Shown one piece after another: positions 37,576 through 51,457 of a stretch of 64,000 nt of DNA (its first letter is position 1; every line of letters begins with the position of its first letter). Origin of the DNA: Megaleporinus macrocephalus (lineage: Eukaryota > Chordata > Actinopteri > Characiformes > Anostomidae); NCBI GenBank assembly GCA_021613375.1, contig CM038706.1:20522366-20586365 (forward strand). The letters are read 5' to 3'. Both the position numbers and the translations under genes were made by a program. Below the pieces are notes generated by a model. That model ran no database searches, was not told the origin of the DNA, and saw only the letters and a list, made by a program, of their open reading frames with translations.

Positions 37576-40300
37576 TGGTAAACATGCAGCTCAATTTGAA
37601 ATGGAGTTTTAGCACTTAGTATGAATCCAGAGGACGAAGCATCAATAGAAATATAGCAGTCTTATGCAAATTAGTTATTTGTACTTCATAATTAAAAAAT
37701 GGATTCAACCACCATCAAAAGGTGACACTTATTTTCAAGAATTGCTAAAAAATGTACAGAATTTTAAAAAATTTGCCACATTTAGAAAGATATCAAAAAT
37801 CTGTACTTTGTATTTTTCTGTCTCAGGTAAAGTCATATCTGAGTTGCTTTGAGTCTCATGAAATGAACAACATATGGCATTTATGACTGTTTCATGTAAG
37901 CACTTTATAATTATGGTTGCGCAACTACGTTGTTATTCGTTTTTTGCTTTCTGCCAGATCTTCGCTGTGTACCTCGTCCCGCAGTTTTCGTAATATCAAC
38001 ACTGTTCCAACTCCAGATTGTCCAGTCTGATTGTGTAATTCAGGCTTGTATACAGCTGTTTGATCGGATGCACGAATTCCGGAAAACAACAGATTTTCCC
38101 CCAAAGGGAATGATAGGACGGAAAAGTGTATGCCAATCTAGCGAACTTCTGCTCGACCAAAGAACACTGTTTCACATACTCTGACTCAAAGCAGACCCCC
38201 AACCACGTCTGTAGCGTCGGTTCGACACAAACTCGTCAATTTGTCTTTTTTCCTCATACAGTCCTACTCATTTCTATTTCATTACTCCAAACTGCCTGTA
38301 CTCACTCAGGGCAGATCCTCAAGCACTAATCCACAGACATACTGACCAGCACTGCTCTATTTGTCATTTATGTGCAACCATCCTGTGTTTCTTTCAGGGA
38401 ATGTACTTTTCTAGTTTTAATTGTGATTGTAATTGACTAAAATACCAAAACACCATTACACCACGTTATCATAGGGCTCTGGAAGTTAAACAATAAATAC
38501 AGATAAACAATACATTGTGATTTTATGTGTGCAAGTGTGTTAACCATTTACAAAGTTCTCCTTAAGAAAGCCCAGTATTTGCAGTGTGGAATGAAGTTTG
38601 TGGCCAAAACTTTCTAATTAACTTAACAATAAATTGTATTTTAGTAGTGTCAGTGTATGTGTGGTAATAACAAGATAATGGGATAAATGATTAACAGCCC
38701 TGATATTTATAATGTTGTTTGTGTAGTTTATCCAGATGTTTGGGTGCTGTTGTTATGTTGTTATACAACTTGTAAACCACAAGAGTGTCTATAAATGACT
38801 TTCTTGATAAAAGCTAGTTCCATACTGCCACGGCGAAATTCATGTGCTCATCACTAAAGCCATCATGTCTGAAATAAGCCAATCACAGTGCTGTTGGCAA
38901 TGTCTGTTATATTAGCAACATTAACACTAGCAGCACTGAACATCTGTAATTAAACAAACTGGAAACATGAAATACATTGGAAATACATTATTGTGAAGCA
39001 CATTGTGTCAATTTCCCAATGCACTACTGTTTAAATGGGAGTTTCACCAATTTTTTGAGATGTAAAGTAAGTAGATCCTGGGCAACATGACAGTATATCG
39101 TGTTATAGTGATAAATTATGCCACAAAACAAAACATTATGCTTTTCTCAACATATTGTGGGTATGCAGAATAAAAATGATTGTATTTACAGCTTTGATGG
39201 TATTTTTAAACATAGCACATTCGCAATGGTTCTTTTTTTCTCTGTTCCAACTGAATAGAAATTCTTTTGAAAAATAATATTGTGACACATCATGTATCAT
39301 GAAATAGTATCACAACATTATATTTTTGCCACAGGTAAGTCATCAGGAGTGGTTAAATGTGATGATGCATGGCAAAATAAGGTATGATCTAAGATTTATT
39401 TACAGTGGTGGTGATAGGAACCAGTCTCTGTGTCTACAACACCACATCCGTCATTGTATTTACTATCCTGAATGACCAGTGAAACTAAACACACAAACAC
39501 ACGCCTTTTGTGTTTATATGAACTGCTGATGATGGTAGAATAGTAGTAAATCTTTTTATAGTCATTCAAATTCAGCCGATGGCTTAATAACACGATTCTG
39601 TGGTGTGACGAACCCAGAACAGATATTTTATAACTGTTTTACATGGGCTGCCTAAGACTTTTGAGACTTGCCTTTTTTAATAAAGTATGTGGCAAGTGGC
39701 TGCACTATGCAAACAAGTCCTCTAATCACTAAATGTTTTATTGTGTACGCTGTGAGAATTGTGACCGACCTGGGATGCTCCAGAACTTCATTTTGATCAT
39801 ATGATGTCACATCAAGAATTCACCAATGCGTTTCTAATACATTATTATACTGTAGGTGCTGCGTCCCCGATGTCTTAACATGAACCTGACCTCCTGCTTG
39901 TACCTGTAAAAAGTAAATACATACATATATATTCGTTTTTCCATTTAAAAGCAAGAGGTCATGGTGCATTTAACACTATAGCAATGTGTTTGTCTACTGC
40001 TCCCTTAAAACGCCTGCCATGCAAATGCTTTCAAGATTCCTCTTAAAGGCAGGGCCTGTAAAACAAATTACTATGCAGCCCATCCTCAAAAGAAGCCAAA
40101 CAACAGGACAAGAGCACAATGACACAGAGACGGCCTGACAGAGATGGATGGATCGATAGACAAATACTAATGCAGACACGCTGATTGATAAACTACTACT
40201 GACAAGAGGGGGGAAAAAACACTCTGTGATTATTGGTTGAAATGTCAGTCACTGCAGCCATTAGTCTGCGGGTATCCCAGGTCACATGTCCACCCGGGCT

Positions 40301-40305
<5 letters not shown>

Positions 40306-40338
<33 letters not shown>
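40306..40338. repeat. (GA)n microsatellite
   Basis: About 16 GA units. Confidence 0.96.
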
Positions 40339-40339
<1 letters not shown>

Positions 40340-40841
40340 CCGTCACTGTTGCTCATCTCAAGTGGCTGAGGAATTGTATTATTGTTTTTACAACAGGACT
40401 ACACCTGCTGAACCTTTAACAATGGCAGGTAGCAAACAATGCTAACCGCAAACAGTCCGCTCCCACACAACCGGTCATAAAGAGGGCCCATCTGAAACTC
40501 AGTGGTCATTCAGACGCACTTAAATTCCCTTTGTGTTCCGAGTCCGTGTCTTAACATTGATCCCATTCAGTGAAAGGCTCCTTTTCATGATATCTCTGGC
40601 TTTGATATTTCCCTTTTGCTAGGGCCATTAATTCCCTTGTTTGTGCTCTAGTTTTAAAGGGCCTTTCTCTCGCTGTCTCTTTCTCCCAGCAGCTCTTTGA
40701 GTCCCCAGTGTGTCTGCCCTGACAGTGCTGCTGTGCTGATCCTTTGATTATCAGTCTTCTTCACATCCACTGCTCCGCTGAGCCGCCCATGCGTCTCCAG
40801 CCCAAAACACTCATATCTATACAACAAACACTTACTGCTTG

Positions 40842-40844
<3 letters not shown>

Positions 40845-40898
<54 letters not shown>
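40845..40898. repeat. (TA)n microsatellite
   Basis: About 54 bp of pure TA dinucleotide. Confidence 0.98.
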
Positions 40899-40900
<2 letters not shown>

Positions 40901-42800
40901 CACACCTGACCAGCTCCGCACCGATCTAGTTCAGATCAGTCCGAGGCCAGATGACCCAGGTCGAGCCTGCAGACAAAGACGGAGGAAGAACAATAGCTGC
41001 GTGGACAAAGAGATTTCTCTCTGTCTTGTAACTTGCATTACAAGTCCCATCCCAAATGAGGAGCAGAGAGAGTGGAATATTTTTGGGTCGCTGTCTGAAC
41101 GAATGTGAGGATTGGGATAAGCCCTTAGGCCTTGTTTTAAAGTTTGAAGGGTGATGTCACATCAAAGCTGTCTCCAGGGCGGAAAAAAAGTAATGTTTTT
41201 ATTCTGAGGAGGCAGCGGAGGCTCAGGAGTGACAGCCAAATTGACACACTGTTCACAGGGCAAAAGATAAATGTTTGATGAATTGGCCAATACAGTTGGA
41301 GTGATGGGCTTCATATGTGCATAATGGACTAGCTGCCTGGCAGTTCAGATTGCCTGCCAAGATAAGAAACCATAATGAATGGGAGAGGAGAGTGCAGCCG
41401 TAAAAAGAGGGACCGGAGTGCCTTTAATAAACTTAATATAAACGCGGACAAGACGAGATGCTGATGGCAGAGCCTACGGAGCCGGAGACATAACAAAGCC
41501 TCTACCTGACCACCTCCAGCCCACCCGAAACAAATTAAAACTCCACTATTGGCAGTGGAGAAAAAGGCTGATTTATGCATTGGACCTTTTGATAAACGGG
41601 AGTCAAAACACAAGCCGGAACGCCTGACTCAAGAAATAAGTCAGCACATTTGTGCGTTTTGAAAGTATCTCATTCAACTTCATAACCCTAACACCTTTGC
41701 CAATTTATCGCAGAATATAAACACCGCACCCAACCTACATCAACAACAACCACCACAAAAAAAGGGCCTAGATAAGACAAATTACATCTTAATGCCCTCC
41801 CACCTTCAACCCACACACAATTCTGTTTTCAATCTTCAAAAACATGATGGCTTTGGATGCTGCAGTGCTATAAATCTTTGGAGCAGCGGTATTAGGCAGC
41901 CATTATCTAGCTTAATCTCTCAGCCCCTCCACCAGACTCACTCCCGATGTGTCAGAAACCCCTCAGGTGGCAGCAATTTACAGATCACACATGTAGGGAA
42001 ATGGGAATGGGACACATGTCGGTTCACATGTGTTAAAACCGCACAGACCAATAGCCCGCTGCTTTAATGGGATGTTCACCGCTTTGATGTTTTTCTTTAA
42101 ACCTACAATGTACTATTTGTACCGATAATGATGTGCATGTTGCGTTTAATAATGGACAGCACATTATATTGTTTCATCTCCAACGAAAAGCCATTATCAC
42201 AGAGGACAGTACAGCAATTCTCGCCTTACTACTTACATGTGGTCTACATACAAAATGGTTTGATCAAATACATCTTTTTGGAAAATTTTGATTTAGAGTC
42301 ACGTTTTCTTCCTTTAAAACCCTCAAACTGCAAGTGTCAGCATGTGAGCCTACATTTAATTTCTGACTCTGATTTCTAATGACATAGCTAAATATTATTA
42401 GTAGTTACAGTAATTTATAGTAGTTGCTGGATAATTACTTCTAATAAAGTCTATTAAGGATAATAATTGAAAATGAGCCTGCAGTTTTTAGGCCCTCGCC
42501 TTCTTTGTATCATCACACATAATGATTTTTTAACAGGCTGCATATAGAACTCTTTATAGCTTTCCAGTGTGCAGCACAACAACAAACAATTTGATACAGC
42601 TTAATGTCCATAAACTGACCACACAGGCTGGGTAGTCAATAAATTTTAAAGCATGGTTGCTAAAACTGACTAATTTTTCACTTATCCCACATGTAGTAGA
42701 TCACAGAGACATGTTTTCTGTCCACAAAACCTAGAAGCCAATAGACACCCAAATAAATTTTCTTCAAATACATCCTTAAAACTTAATAAGGTTGCACAAA

Positions 42801-42850
42801 CTAGGATATGTGCTTTAAAGCATAGTTTGACTTGTAAACTATGACAATGT

Positions 42851-42928
<78 letters not shown>

Positions 42929-42978
42929 ACATTGTCATGGTTTACAAGTCAAACTAGGCTTTAAAGCACATATCCTAG
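42801..42978. repeat. Foldback palindrome with (TA)n loop
   Basis: Two 56-bp arms (42,801-42,856 and 42,923-42,978) are reverse complements with only two mismatches by my alignment, separated by a pure (TA)n of about 66 bp. The right arm is followed by a second copy of CACATATCCTAG, so that the left flank can pair in more than one register. The whole unit could extrude as one long hairpin. Confidence 0.88.
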
Positions 42979-43021
42979 CACATATCCTAGTTTATATATA
43001 TATATACATACACACACACAC

Positions 43022-44404
43022 ACTGTGGCTTGCAAAAGTATTTTTTCACATTTAGTCACCTTACAATCACAAACTTTTTAAGTGGTAGACCAACACAAAG
43101 TAGCACATAACGATAATGATACAGGTTTTCAAAATTGTAATCAAATAAAAATATGAAAAGTGTGACGTGCTACCTTTCTGTGGTATTTCTCTACCAGCTT
43201 TGCACATCTAGACACAGAGATTTTTGCAAAATTATTCTTTGCAAAATAGCTCAAGCTCAGCCAGGTTGGATGGAGAGTGTCTGTGAACATTAATTTTCAT
43301 GTATTGCCACAGATGCTCAATGAAATTTAGGTCAGGACTTTGACTGGGCCATTCTAACACATGAATATGAATACAGACTAATATAAAATACCTGAATATT
43401 AGTCTAAACCATTCCACTGTAGCTCTGTTTTCTTCCAGGATTGCTCTGTATTTAGCTTCTTCTATCTTCCCATCAACTCTGACCAGCTGCCCTGTGCCTG
43501 CTGAAGAAAAGCATCCCCACAGCGCGATGCTGCCACCACCATGTTTCACAGTGGGGATGGTGTGTTCAGGGTATTTGAGCAGTGTTACTTTTCTGCCGCA
43601 CATAGTGCTTTGCATTTAGGCCAAAAAGTTCACCTTTGGTCTCATCTTCTTCCATATGTTAGCTGTCCCCTACATGGCTTGTAGCAAACTGCAAACGGCA
43701 CTTCTTATGTCTTTCTTTCAACAATAGTTTTCTTCTTGCCACTCTTCCATAAAGGCCAGATTTGTTGAGTGCTCATAATTGTCCTGTGGACAGATTCTCT
43801 CACCTGAGCTCAGGATTCTGCAGCTCCTCCAGAGTGACCACGGCCTATTCTGGCTTCTGGCAGCTTCTCTGACCAGTCCTCTCCTAGCTTGATCTGTCAG
43901 TTTGGGTGGACAGCCATGTCGTGGTAGGGTTTCAGTTGAAGAATACTTTTTCTATTTTTGGATGATGGACTAGATAATGCTCCTTGGGATGCTCAAAGCT
44001 TGGGATATGTTTTTATAACCTCACCCTGCTTTAAACTTCTCCACAACTTTATCTCTGATCTGTCTGGTGAGTTCCTTGATCTTCATGATGCTGTTTGTTC
44101 ACTAGTGTTCTCTGAAAAATGAGGCCTTCACAGAACAGGTGTATTTATACTGAGACTAAATAACGCACAACTGGACACTGGATTTTATTTAGGGGTATCG
44201 GAATAAAAGGCGGCAGAATGCTTTTGCACAACATACTTTTTAGATTTTTATTTGATTAAAATTTTGAAAACCATGTATCATTTTCGTTCCACTTCGCAAT
44301 TATCAATAAAGCACAATCTCAATAAAATACATTTAGTTTGTGATTGTAAGGTGACAAAATGTGAAAACGTTCAAGGGGTATAAATACTTTTGCAAGCCAC
44401 TGTA
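43022..44404 (-). mobile_element. Tc1/mariner transposon, inactive
   Basis: An element of about 1.38 kb is bounded by inverted ends. The left end (from 43,024, TGTGGCTTGCAAAAGTATT) and the reverse complement of the right end (ending 44,404, CAGTGGCTTGCAAAAGTATT) match over about 70 bases, with a gap of about 15 bases in the left copy; both contain CACCTTACAATCACAAAC. This is the end structure of fish Tc1 elements, which duplicate TA on insertion. TA is present at the right edge, but the left edge runs into a (CA)n tract. The transposase frame is broken (see the internal pseudogene). Confidence 0.9.
43232..44110 (-). pseudogene. Tc1 transposase pseudogene
   Basis: On the minus strand the 3' half stays open (43,615-43,232) and shows the conserved C-terminal catalytic region of Tc1 transposases: HGGGSIALWGCFSSAGTGQL, then SQSPDLNFIEHLWQYMK, whose PDLNxIE holds the last acidic residue of the DDE triad. 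An insertion-like stretch (about 43,370-43,410) separates the two blocks. The N-terminal helix-turn-helix half (about 44,110-43,640) is recognisable only in pieces broken by several stops and frame changes, so no functional enzyme is made. Confidence 0.85.
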
Positions 44405-46054
44405 TATGATACGTTCACCCAAAGAGTTATTCAGAATCTACTGTCAGCACAACACCTGCTGTCTTAAATGGCTACAAGCTACATGTTTTCTTCAGTTCTA
44501 TGGTTTACACAGTCATACTGTGTCTTAAACCACACTAACAAGTCTGGACCGAATATGTTCTGAGTGGGTTGAGTGAAATTTTGGGAAACATAATTTAGGA
44601 AGGTTTAAGGTGTCTATTGGCTTCTAGCAATGCTTGTTAGCAACATTAGCTTCATAGCTCTAGCACTGAACTAAAGAAGAATTTTCCACGAAATTAGCAC
44701 TTAAACAATGTATATCTTTCTTTTTTAGTTTTTGACATAATTTAAATGTACCTGCTACCCATTACGGTGTGTGTAAATATTGTCAATATCATGATGAATG
44801 GACCGAAAGAAACTGCCCAAAATGACTTAGAAAAAAGTCAGACTTACATAAAAGTAGAGTATATTTTTTCCTTCTCCTGCAATGTTATTATTATTAGGTT
44901 TTGCTCAGACAGAAGTGATATATTACAACAAACTACTTTACACCAAAAAAGCTAGAAAAATTCAGTTCACTTTCAAAAGTCCAGGTCCTACAGATATAAA
45001 GAAATGCAGTGGTTATGCACATGGTGTGCAGTTTTTAATGTAGTGCAGCAGTGGAGCGCTGCAGCTGGGTGAGGGTAGGATTGGCCTGGCATTCAGTTAG
45101 TTTGAGCTGAGGTGGGTTGGGTTGGGTTGGGTAGTGGGCTGAGGCTAAGGCTGAAATAGTGGGTGAATTATAGACTGCCTCTCAAGATTCACAGCTCTCG
45201 GTGGTAGGAGGTTAATATTCTCACATGTCATTAGGTCCACTGGCTCGGCTGATGGCTCATTGAATCAGGCAGCAAATGATTTCCTCATGCGGCAGAGGAC
45301 AGCGCACTTCAAAGGGAGAGGGGGCTGAGGTCAGAGCAGCTCTCCGCTGTGATTAATGGCTGGGGATCAGCTGAGGTTGGCCGTAAGGTAGGAATGTGAC
45401 GGAGGCTTTTGACAGGCTTGACTTTTTAAGCTGGGTTTGACCCCCGGCCCTAGCAAACTTTGTTTCCAGCACAGGGGCTGACTGACCTGATGGGCCCTGT
45501 CAGGGACGCCCAGGACCCTGCAAACACAACTGTCCGCTTAATCACTAGCATTACTGGGCACAGGAACTGTCTGTCTAATCGCTAGTGTTACTGAGACCCG
45601 AAGTAGCCTGTCACATAATGGACAGAGACACTGCAGACAAATAATAGAAGAAGGTACACTATAAATTATACACTCAACAAGGAAATGTAGATGTTCTAGG
45701 TCCAGATTATTTCAAAGGTCTGATAAAGGATACTAATTTAAAGGGCATCGTTGCAAGTTCAGCATCAAACTCCATCACTTTACTTGCCATGAACGCCTCC
45801 AGCAGTGGACAGCAACAGCAAATTTAATTATTGTTTTGTTGCTATTTATATCACTTCTTCTGTTTGCTGCTAAATGTGGATTCTAGCCAAGAGCAGGTGA
45901 TGGTGGTGATAATGGTTGCTCGCCAAGAGCTTCAGCCATTGTTGTGTTCAGTCTTACTTTTATTGGTTACCTGTCCTTAAACTATCTAACCAAGACCAGT
46001 ACCTTCAACATGACTGACAAGAGGTTAGAATACATTGTTGGGGCTGAGCTACTA

Positions 46055-46200
46055 ATTGATCCAATTCATGCTGGACTCACTATCACCTCTTGAGGTGCAA
46101 AGCAGTATTACAAAACAGATTGGACCAGAGCAACTGGTTAGCATTCTAACTTCAGAAGATATCTCTGCAACACAACGCACAGACATCTTTGACATTCTCT
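46055..46200 (+). repeat. Dispersed repeat, copy at 46.1 kb
   Basis: GCAGTATTACAAAACAGATTGG, shortened here to its core GTATTACAA, then GACCAGAGCAACTGGTTAGC and ATATCTCTGC, ACAGACATCTTTGAC match the copy at 55.2 kb in order. Confidence 0.6.
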
Positions 46201-49200
46201 GAAAACTTAAACTGTTCTTGTTACTTGTATTACTCTAATGATATATTTACAACTTACAACTTGCATAAATGGTATTAAATAATATACTTAATTGCGTGAG
46301 ACTTTTACACAGACTGTATAAACCAAACAAAAACATGACCAATAGGCTACATATCTGTACTAATAGGTCATCACTGCTGCATTGTGATGGTTGCAGTGGA
46401 GTTAGTGATACAGTACATAACAAAAAAAATTCGAGTAAGTAGTACACTTCAGCTAAAGTTGGTAAGACCAAACAATTTTTTGAGATGAATTAGATCTTTA
46501 GCTCACTGCTCCTTACTCAATTCACAAAACATATGCAGCCTAAAAATAGCTAAATTGTATTTGTCTATTTTTAACAATAAGTAAAGACATTTTGTTGGTT
46601 GTACAACTTATTTCAACAGTACTGGACCTATACACTGCTTTGAGAGGTACATAGTGTTTTAACAGTTGCAGACCTGAGCAGCCAGCTCTGAAACACTACT
46701 TATATCTTGGGGGTAAAGGGGCGGGGCTCAATTGATGAATAGGTGGATATATGACATATATGTGAATATATGACATCGTTTTATGTCAGCTTAACGTCCA
46801 TCTATATAACGAGGATGAACGATGGATTTACATATCGCTGTTGCACGTCCTGTACACAGTTATCATCCCATGGTTTAAAAGCCTTGCACTGTAGCCATAT
46901 GTGGGTCTGCTAGTGGAGAAACATTGCACACTATTTCTCTTCATGCCTCATGGCCTCTGTGGCCCTGCTGCAACCCAGTTTCTTTAAAGCGACACCACTG
47001 ACTTATTATACCTCTCCCCACGAAACAAATGCACTTTCCCTCTCGTACCGCTGCATCGAAAATCAATCCTCTTCTTTACAGATGCCATTGCGGGCAACCC
47101 ATCATTGTTTATCTATGAGGGAAATGTATCTTAAGGCATGTTTGCCATGAGATTAATGAAAAAACGGCAATATGAATGACCTCAAAACAGGGAAAAAATA
47201 TTGGGATGAATGCAAGAAGAGGCTAAGCATTAGAGGGTGTTTTCCAAGGTTTTTCCTGCATGTGCACTCTAATGAGGAATATAAGAACTATGAATAAAGA
47301 TTAAGCTCTGATGTAAACAGGACCCAGTCAATGTAATAATATCCCACAAGCTGAAACAGATCGTGGCCTCTCTACAGTACGTGGAGTGGAGTGGCTTGAA
47401 CTGTCACGCCGCGGTCCTGTATGCTTGAGCATTTATCTAATAGCAAATAATCACTAGCCGGCTGTCACTTCATGGCAAATGATCGATGACACTTGATGGA
47501 TGACCCTGTCTGAGCCATGCCCACACTCTGCATCACTCCCATCTCTCTCCCACACACACAAATACACACACCCGAGACAGCCACCACGCTCTGCCTCATG
47601 GTCGGCAGCACTTTCTCCACAAAATAAGCCCCTCGGTTTAAACTCTCGAAGCCGTGAATGAGTGGTCTCAGGGAAAGAAGAAAAAAACTGCTCAGATGCT
47701 TGGAAACTAGACTTTACCTCTCCAGCGGTCGTTGAGAAAAGAAATCATAATTTTTCAATATTAGAGGGAAATTAAATCATCTGCTGATCTAATTGGGAGT
47801 AGACGTGGGGCTCGAGAGCGGCAGAGAGAGGATTACCGTCTACCACCTGCGCTGTCACTCTCTGGGGCCCCATTACAAGGTCCTTATTAGTTTTTACTCG
47901 GCAGATTAAAATGCGAGCACCGCAATCTTTGATCTCTCACTTGCTGACACAAATCCTTTCAAGCCCCAACATTTTCTGCTGGGTAATTAGTGCTAATTAA
48001 AAGGTTTCAAGCAGTCAGTGAGCAGTGCTCTTCCCTCGTCCAAATTGCCATCAAGTTCTCCCCGTCTAACTGATCTGCATGTGATCCACATTGGCCTGCT
48101 TCTACAGCGATTATCTCAGCAACAGCACAAACAACAACTACGGCTTTCTGAAAGAAAAAAGCAGGTAGCATATAAGCAAATACATAAACATAAACAAAAT
48201 GTGAAATATGAATTTTAAAAGGAATTCAACATGATGACAGGACCGCAATGTGTACGCTCAGATATAAGGGCAAGAAATACTGCATGAGGAGCATGAGAAT
48301 CAGTAAGAGTACTCATAATTAAATGTGGTTCTAATTAAACACGGACTGGTTTGATTTAACTGCAGCGCTCTCCACATTGCCACTTAAATATATGAGGCAT
48401 ATCCACCCCAATCTTTCGTCAGCCTGTTATTATGTTATAATTAGCTGTCATTCCAGCATATCATTATGCAGGCGGTAAGATGTCAGGTATGTAGACATCT
48501 CCCTCTGACATGCGAGAAACAATATCATTACGCAGGCTTTCGAAATGATAATTATATAATCTTTGCATCGGAGCGACTTTACATGACTATTAGACATTCA
48601 AACCAATTAAACGCAGCACACATCAGAAAAAACTGCTGATCCTGTTATTAATGAATGTTACTAAATTTTACTAAAGCCCTTTACTGTTGGGAGTGAGAGA
48701 ATGCTAATCTAGATGACGTTATAATCGCGCTCGCTATACTTCGTAAGGGCCAAAAGCCTCGTACATGAACTCTCACAGTAAAAGAATAGAACTAAACCTC
48801 AAGTCAGAAGTTTCTACCGGCAGAGAGCACAGACGTCGACAAATATCTATACTCTACCGCTTGCGTTCATTGTTGTTTGAAAGCCTGTTGCAGCCTGTTG
48901 CCGCAGTACAAAAACACAGCCTGCCAGGACTCATGAGTGGCCCAACTGGCTAAGAGGGCTGCATCCCATTGCCAGAATCAAAGTCTCAACGCAGCCACAG
49001 GCATTTGTGCCCTGTATTCACATCCATGCTCCGCCCACTATGGCCAAACAACTGTGGCGAAACATCGAATTGCAGTATTTCAAACAAATATTGTGACCGT
49101 GACTTGAGTTGTGATTATTTTCTTGCTTTTTCTATCTACTTTCAGTGGCTTGAGACTTGACCCCTGAATTTAGTGTGTGAGACGGCTAGTAAGTTGTGGT

Positions 49201-49442
49201 TGTGATGTCACTACGCATGAAGGTTCTTCAATCAACTCTGATTGGTGTATCATCTACAGGCTGTTCACAAGCTCTATGTCATAATCCTAAATAGAAAAAC
49301 GTGAGAACATTGGTGGGAGTAAATCAGAAGAAGTGAGGCTAAGAAAGGTGGGAAGGTGTTGCAGAGGAACATGCAACCACCTATCCTAGTCATCTGAAAG
49401 GTGGAATTAATTTTCTTTTGCTTTGCATTTTGGATTTAACTA

Positions 49443-49600
49443 CACTCTTAAACAAGGATTCATTGATAAAGGGAATAGTTTTATTTAGAACCATGAGTTC
49501 TACATGGAACCATTTTATGCTTAAAAGGTTTCTTTGCATGGTAAAGTGGTTCTTCAGAGCACCAAAAAGGGTTCTTCTAGAACATGAAACATGAACATTG
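49443..49600 (+). repeat. MITE-like GGTTCTT repeat, copy 3
   Basis: Diverged copy: CACTCTTAAACAAGGATTC, repeated GAACCAT and GGTTCTTC motifs. Confidence 0.5.
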
Positions 49601-50929
49601 TCTATACTAAAGATCTCGTTAAGAACTATGAGTGTGTATGTGGAACATCACACTCTCACAGCCCAGTGTCAGTATTAATTGCTGGCTCTAAGATAAACTA
49701 AACCTTTGTGGGTTACTGTACTTACTTGTATGCAAAATAAAATGACAACTAACAACAAACAATGCCGCGGAGCAGGTAGCTAACAAAGTTTTTATACTGT
49801 TATACTGTTTAAACTTATATTTTCATTTGCTAAAAACTTTCTGTGTAATGATAAACAGCCAACATACCTGAGCATGTCATTTATACCGTTTCATTTAAGT
49901 TTACTAAAAGAAAATGAAATCCTCCTGTAAAAGAGTAAGTCCCCTCAATTGCTCAGACTAGCTCTATGTATCAGTAGCTCAAGGAACAGCTTTCTTGGGT
50001 GTTTTAGTCCCAGTCCATAGAAGATTCTCTGGTTTGGTTAGTATAAAAGTTTTTTTTTTAGACTGGCCTGCATTCATAATTTGTCATTTCTCTAACATGC
50101 ATATTTGCACTGAACATTTAATGCATTTGTTTAAATAATTAAGGGTATTATGAAGTACCACTCTGCGTAGTTCTAATGGAACCAAGCTTTTCAGTCTGTT
50201 AGTGAGAGTGTTCAAGTACTCACTGTTTAGATATAACTACTTTTACAGCAGCTGTGTTGATACAGCCTCATTATTTGCACTGGATGGATTATTTTTCTTA
50301 ATGAATGACATAATTTGTAGCATTTTCCCCAAAATGATGGAATGTTTAAAGAGGAGTTAAAGGGAAGCGATTATACTCATTTTGTGTACTCACAATGTTA
50401 TTTTTAGTGTATATTAGTGTCTATTCTTCTATCTTCATACTGTACATCTGTATCCACTCTCTGTCTGATAATACCTTGTTTGAGCACCTGCGTCTTTAGA
50501 GTCCCATGAAGTCCAGCATGTGTATATTGTACAAATCATGATATCTCATCGTTTGATGATCTGTATATTTTTGGCTTTTTAATGTGAAAGGTTGTAAAAT
50601 ATAAAACAGAAAACAAAACAAATTATAATATTAAACAGTGAAATAGTATAGTTTTTTTTTGTTGGTTTGGGCTCAAATAATTCATTCACAAGGAGCTCTG
50701 CAACAGGGCTATCATTAGACTACAATGCAAGCTTACATCTAGTCATCCTTAAAGTAAACTCATTCCTGCATGGCATAGACATAAAAGGAGATGGGAAGAA
50801 TTCTCTTTCCTGTTCACTTGTTTGAAGATGCCCTCTATAGCACATTGACATGACAGTTTAAAAGAGGCGCGTGATGGCTGCTCTGTGTAGCATTAACTGA
50901 CTTAGCTTGATAGAAGAGGAGGTGTTTCC

Positions 50930-50968
50930 CTCTCTCTCTCTCTCTCTCTCTTTCTCTCTTTCTCTCTC
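50930..50968. repeat. (CT)n microsatellite, impure
   Basis: CT repeats with two TTT interruptions. Confidence 0.95.
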
Positions 50969-51439
50969 ATTGCTCCATTACCTTGGAAAAGCAAGACTCA
51001 TTAGAGAAGGCAAGTTGAGTCAAATCTCGGCATAATTCTATAGAGGTGAACTGCTGTCAACATCATTAACCATCATTTCCCCAACTCACTTCACAACTTA
51101 TGAAGTGTTCTTTATTGTGTAATGATCCAAATCTCTTACAAAATCGCCCTCTTCAAAGGCCCTCTGGGATGTACCACCCATGCAGCCCACCGACATGTCA
51201 GAGGCAAAGATCAAATGGAGCTCAGTAATTAAAGATTTTTCTTTCCTTTGCACTCTCTGTTGTTTACGTCTTCACTCAGGTGACACTAATGCAGCTACAG
51301 CACAGATGGCCTATAGGATAATGATTAGAAGGAAAGTGTCACATGCTTTGAAATTATAATTGTTCATGTTCATTCACTCTAGGGCCTGAGTGCTACAGAA
51401 CAATAAAGCACAATGTAATGTATCATGTCATGATTGTAG

Positions 51440-51457
51440 GTAAAAAAAAAAAAAAAA
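51440..51457. repeat. Poly-A tract
   Basis: About 18 adenines; no clear retroposon body was seen upstream. Confidence 0.9.

Larger units (their letters stand above)
34424..42800. other. Large noncoding interval upstream of the LRMDA exons
   Basis: Probably an LRMDA intron, since the exon at 34.4 kb is internal. It holds microsatellites at 36.7-36.9, 40.3 and 40.85 kb and the direct repeats at 37.2 kb. A repeat-poor segment at 36,040-36,310 has several AT-rich homeodomain-like cores. No upstream exon was found. Confidence 0.5.

Noticed and set aside
45112..45131. Telomere-like TTGGG array
   Set aside because: Four units only and not the vertebrate TTAGGG repeat.
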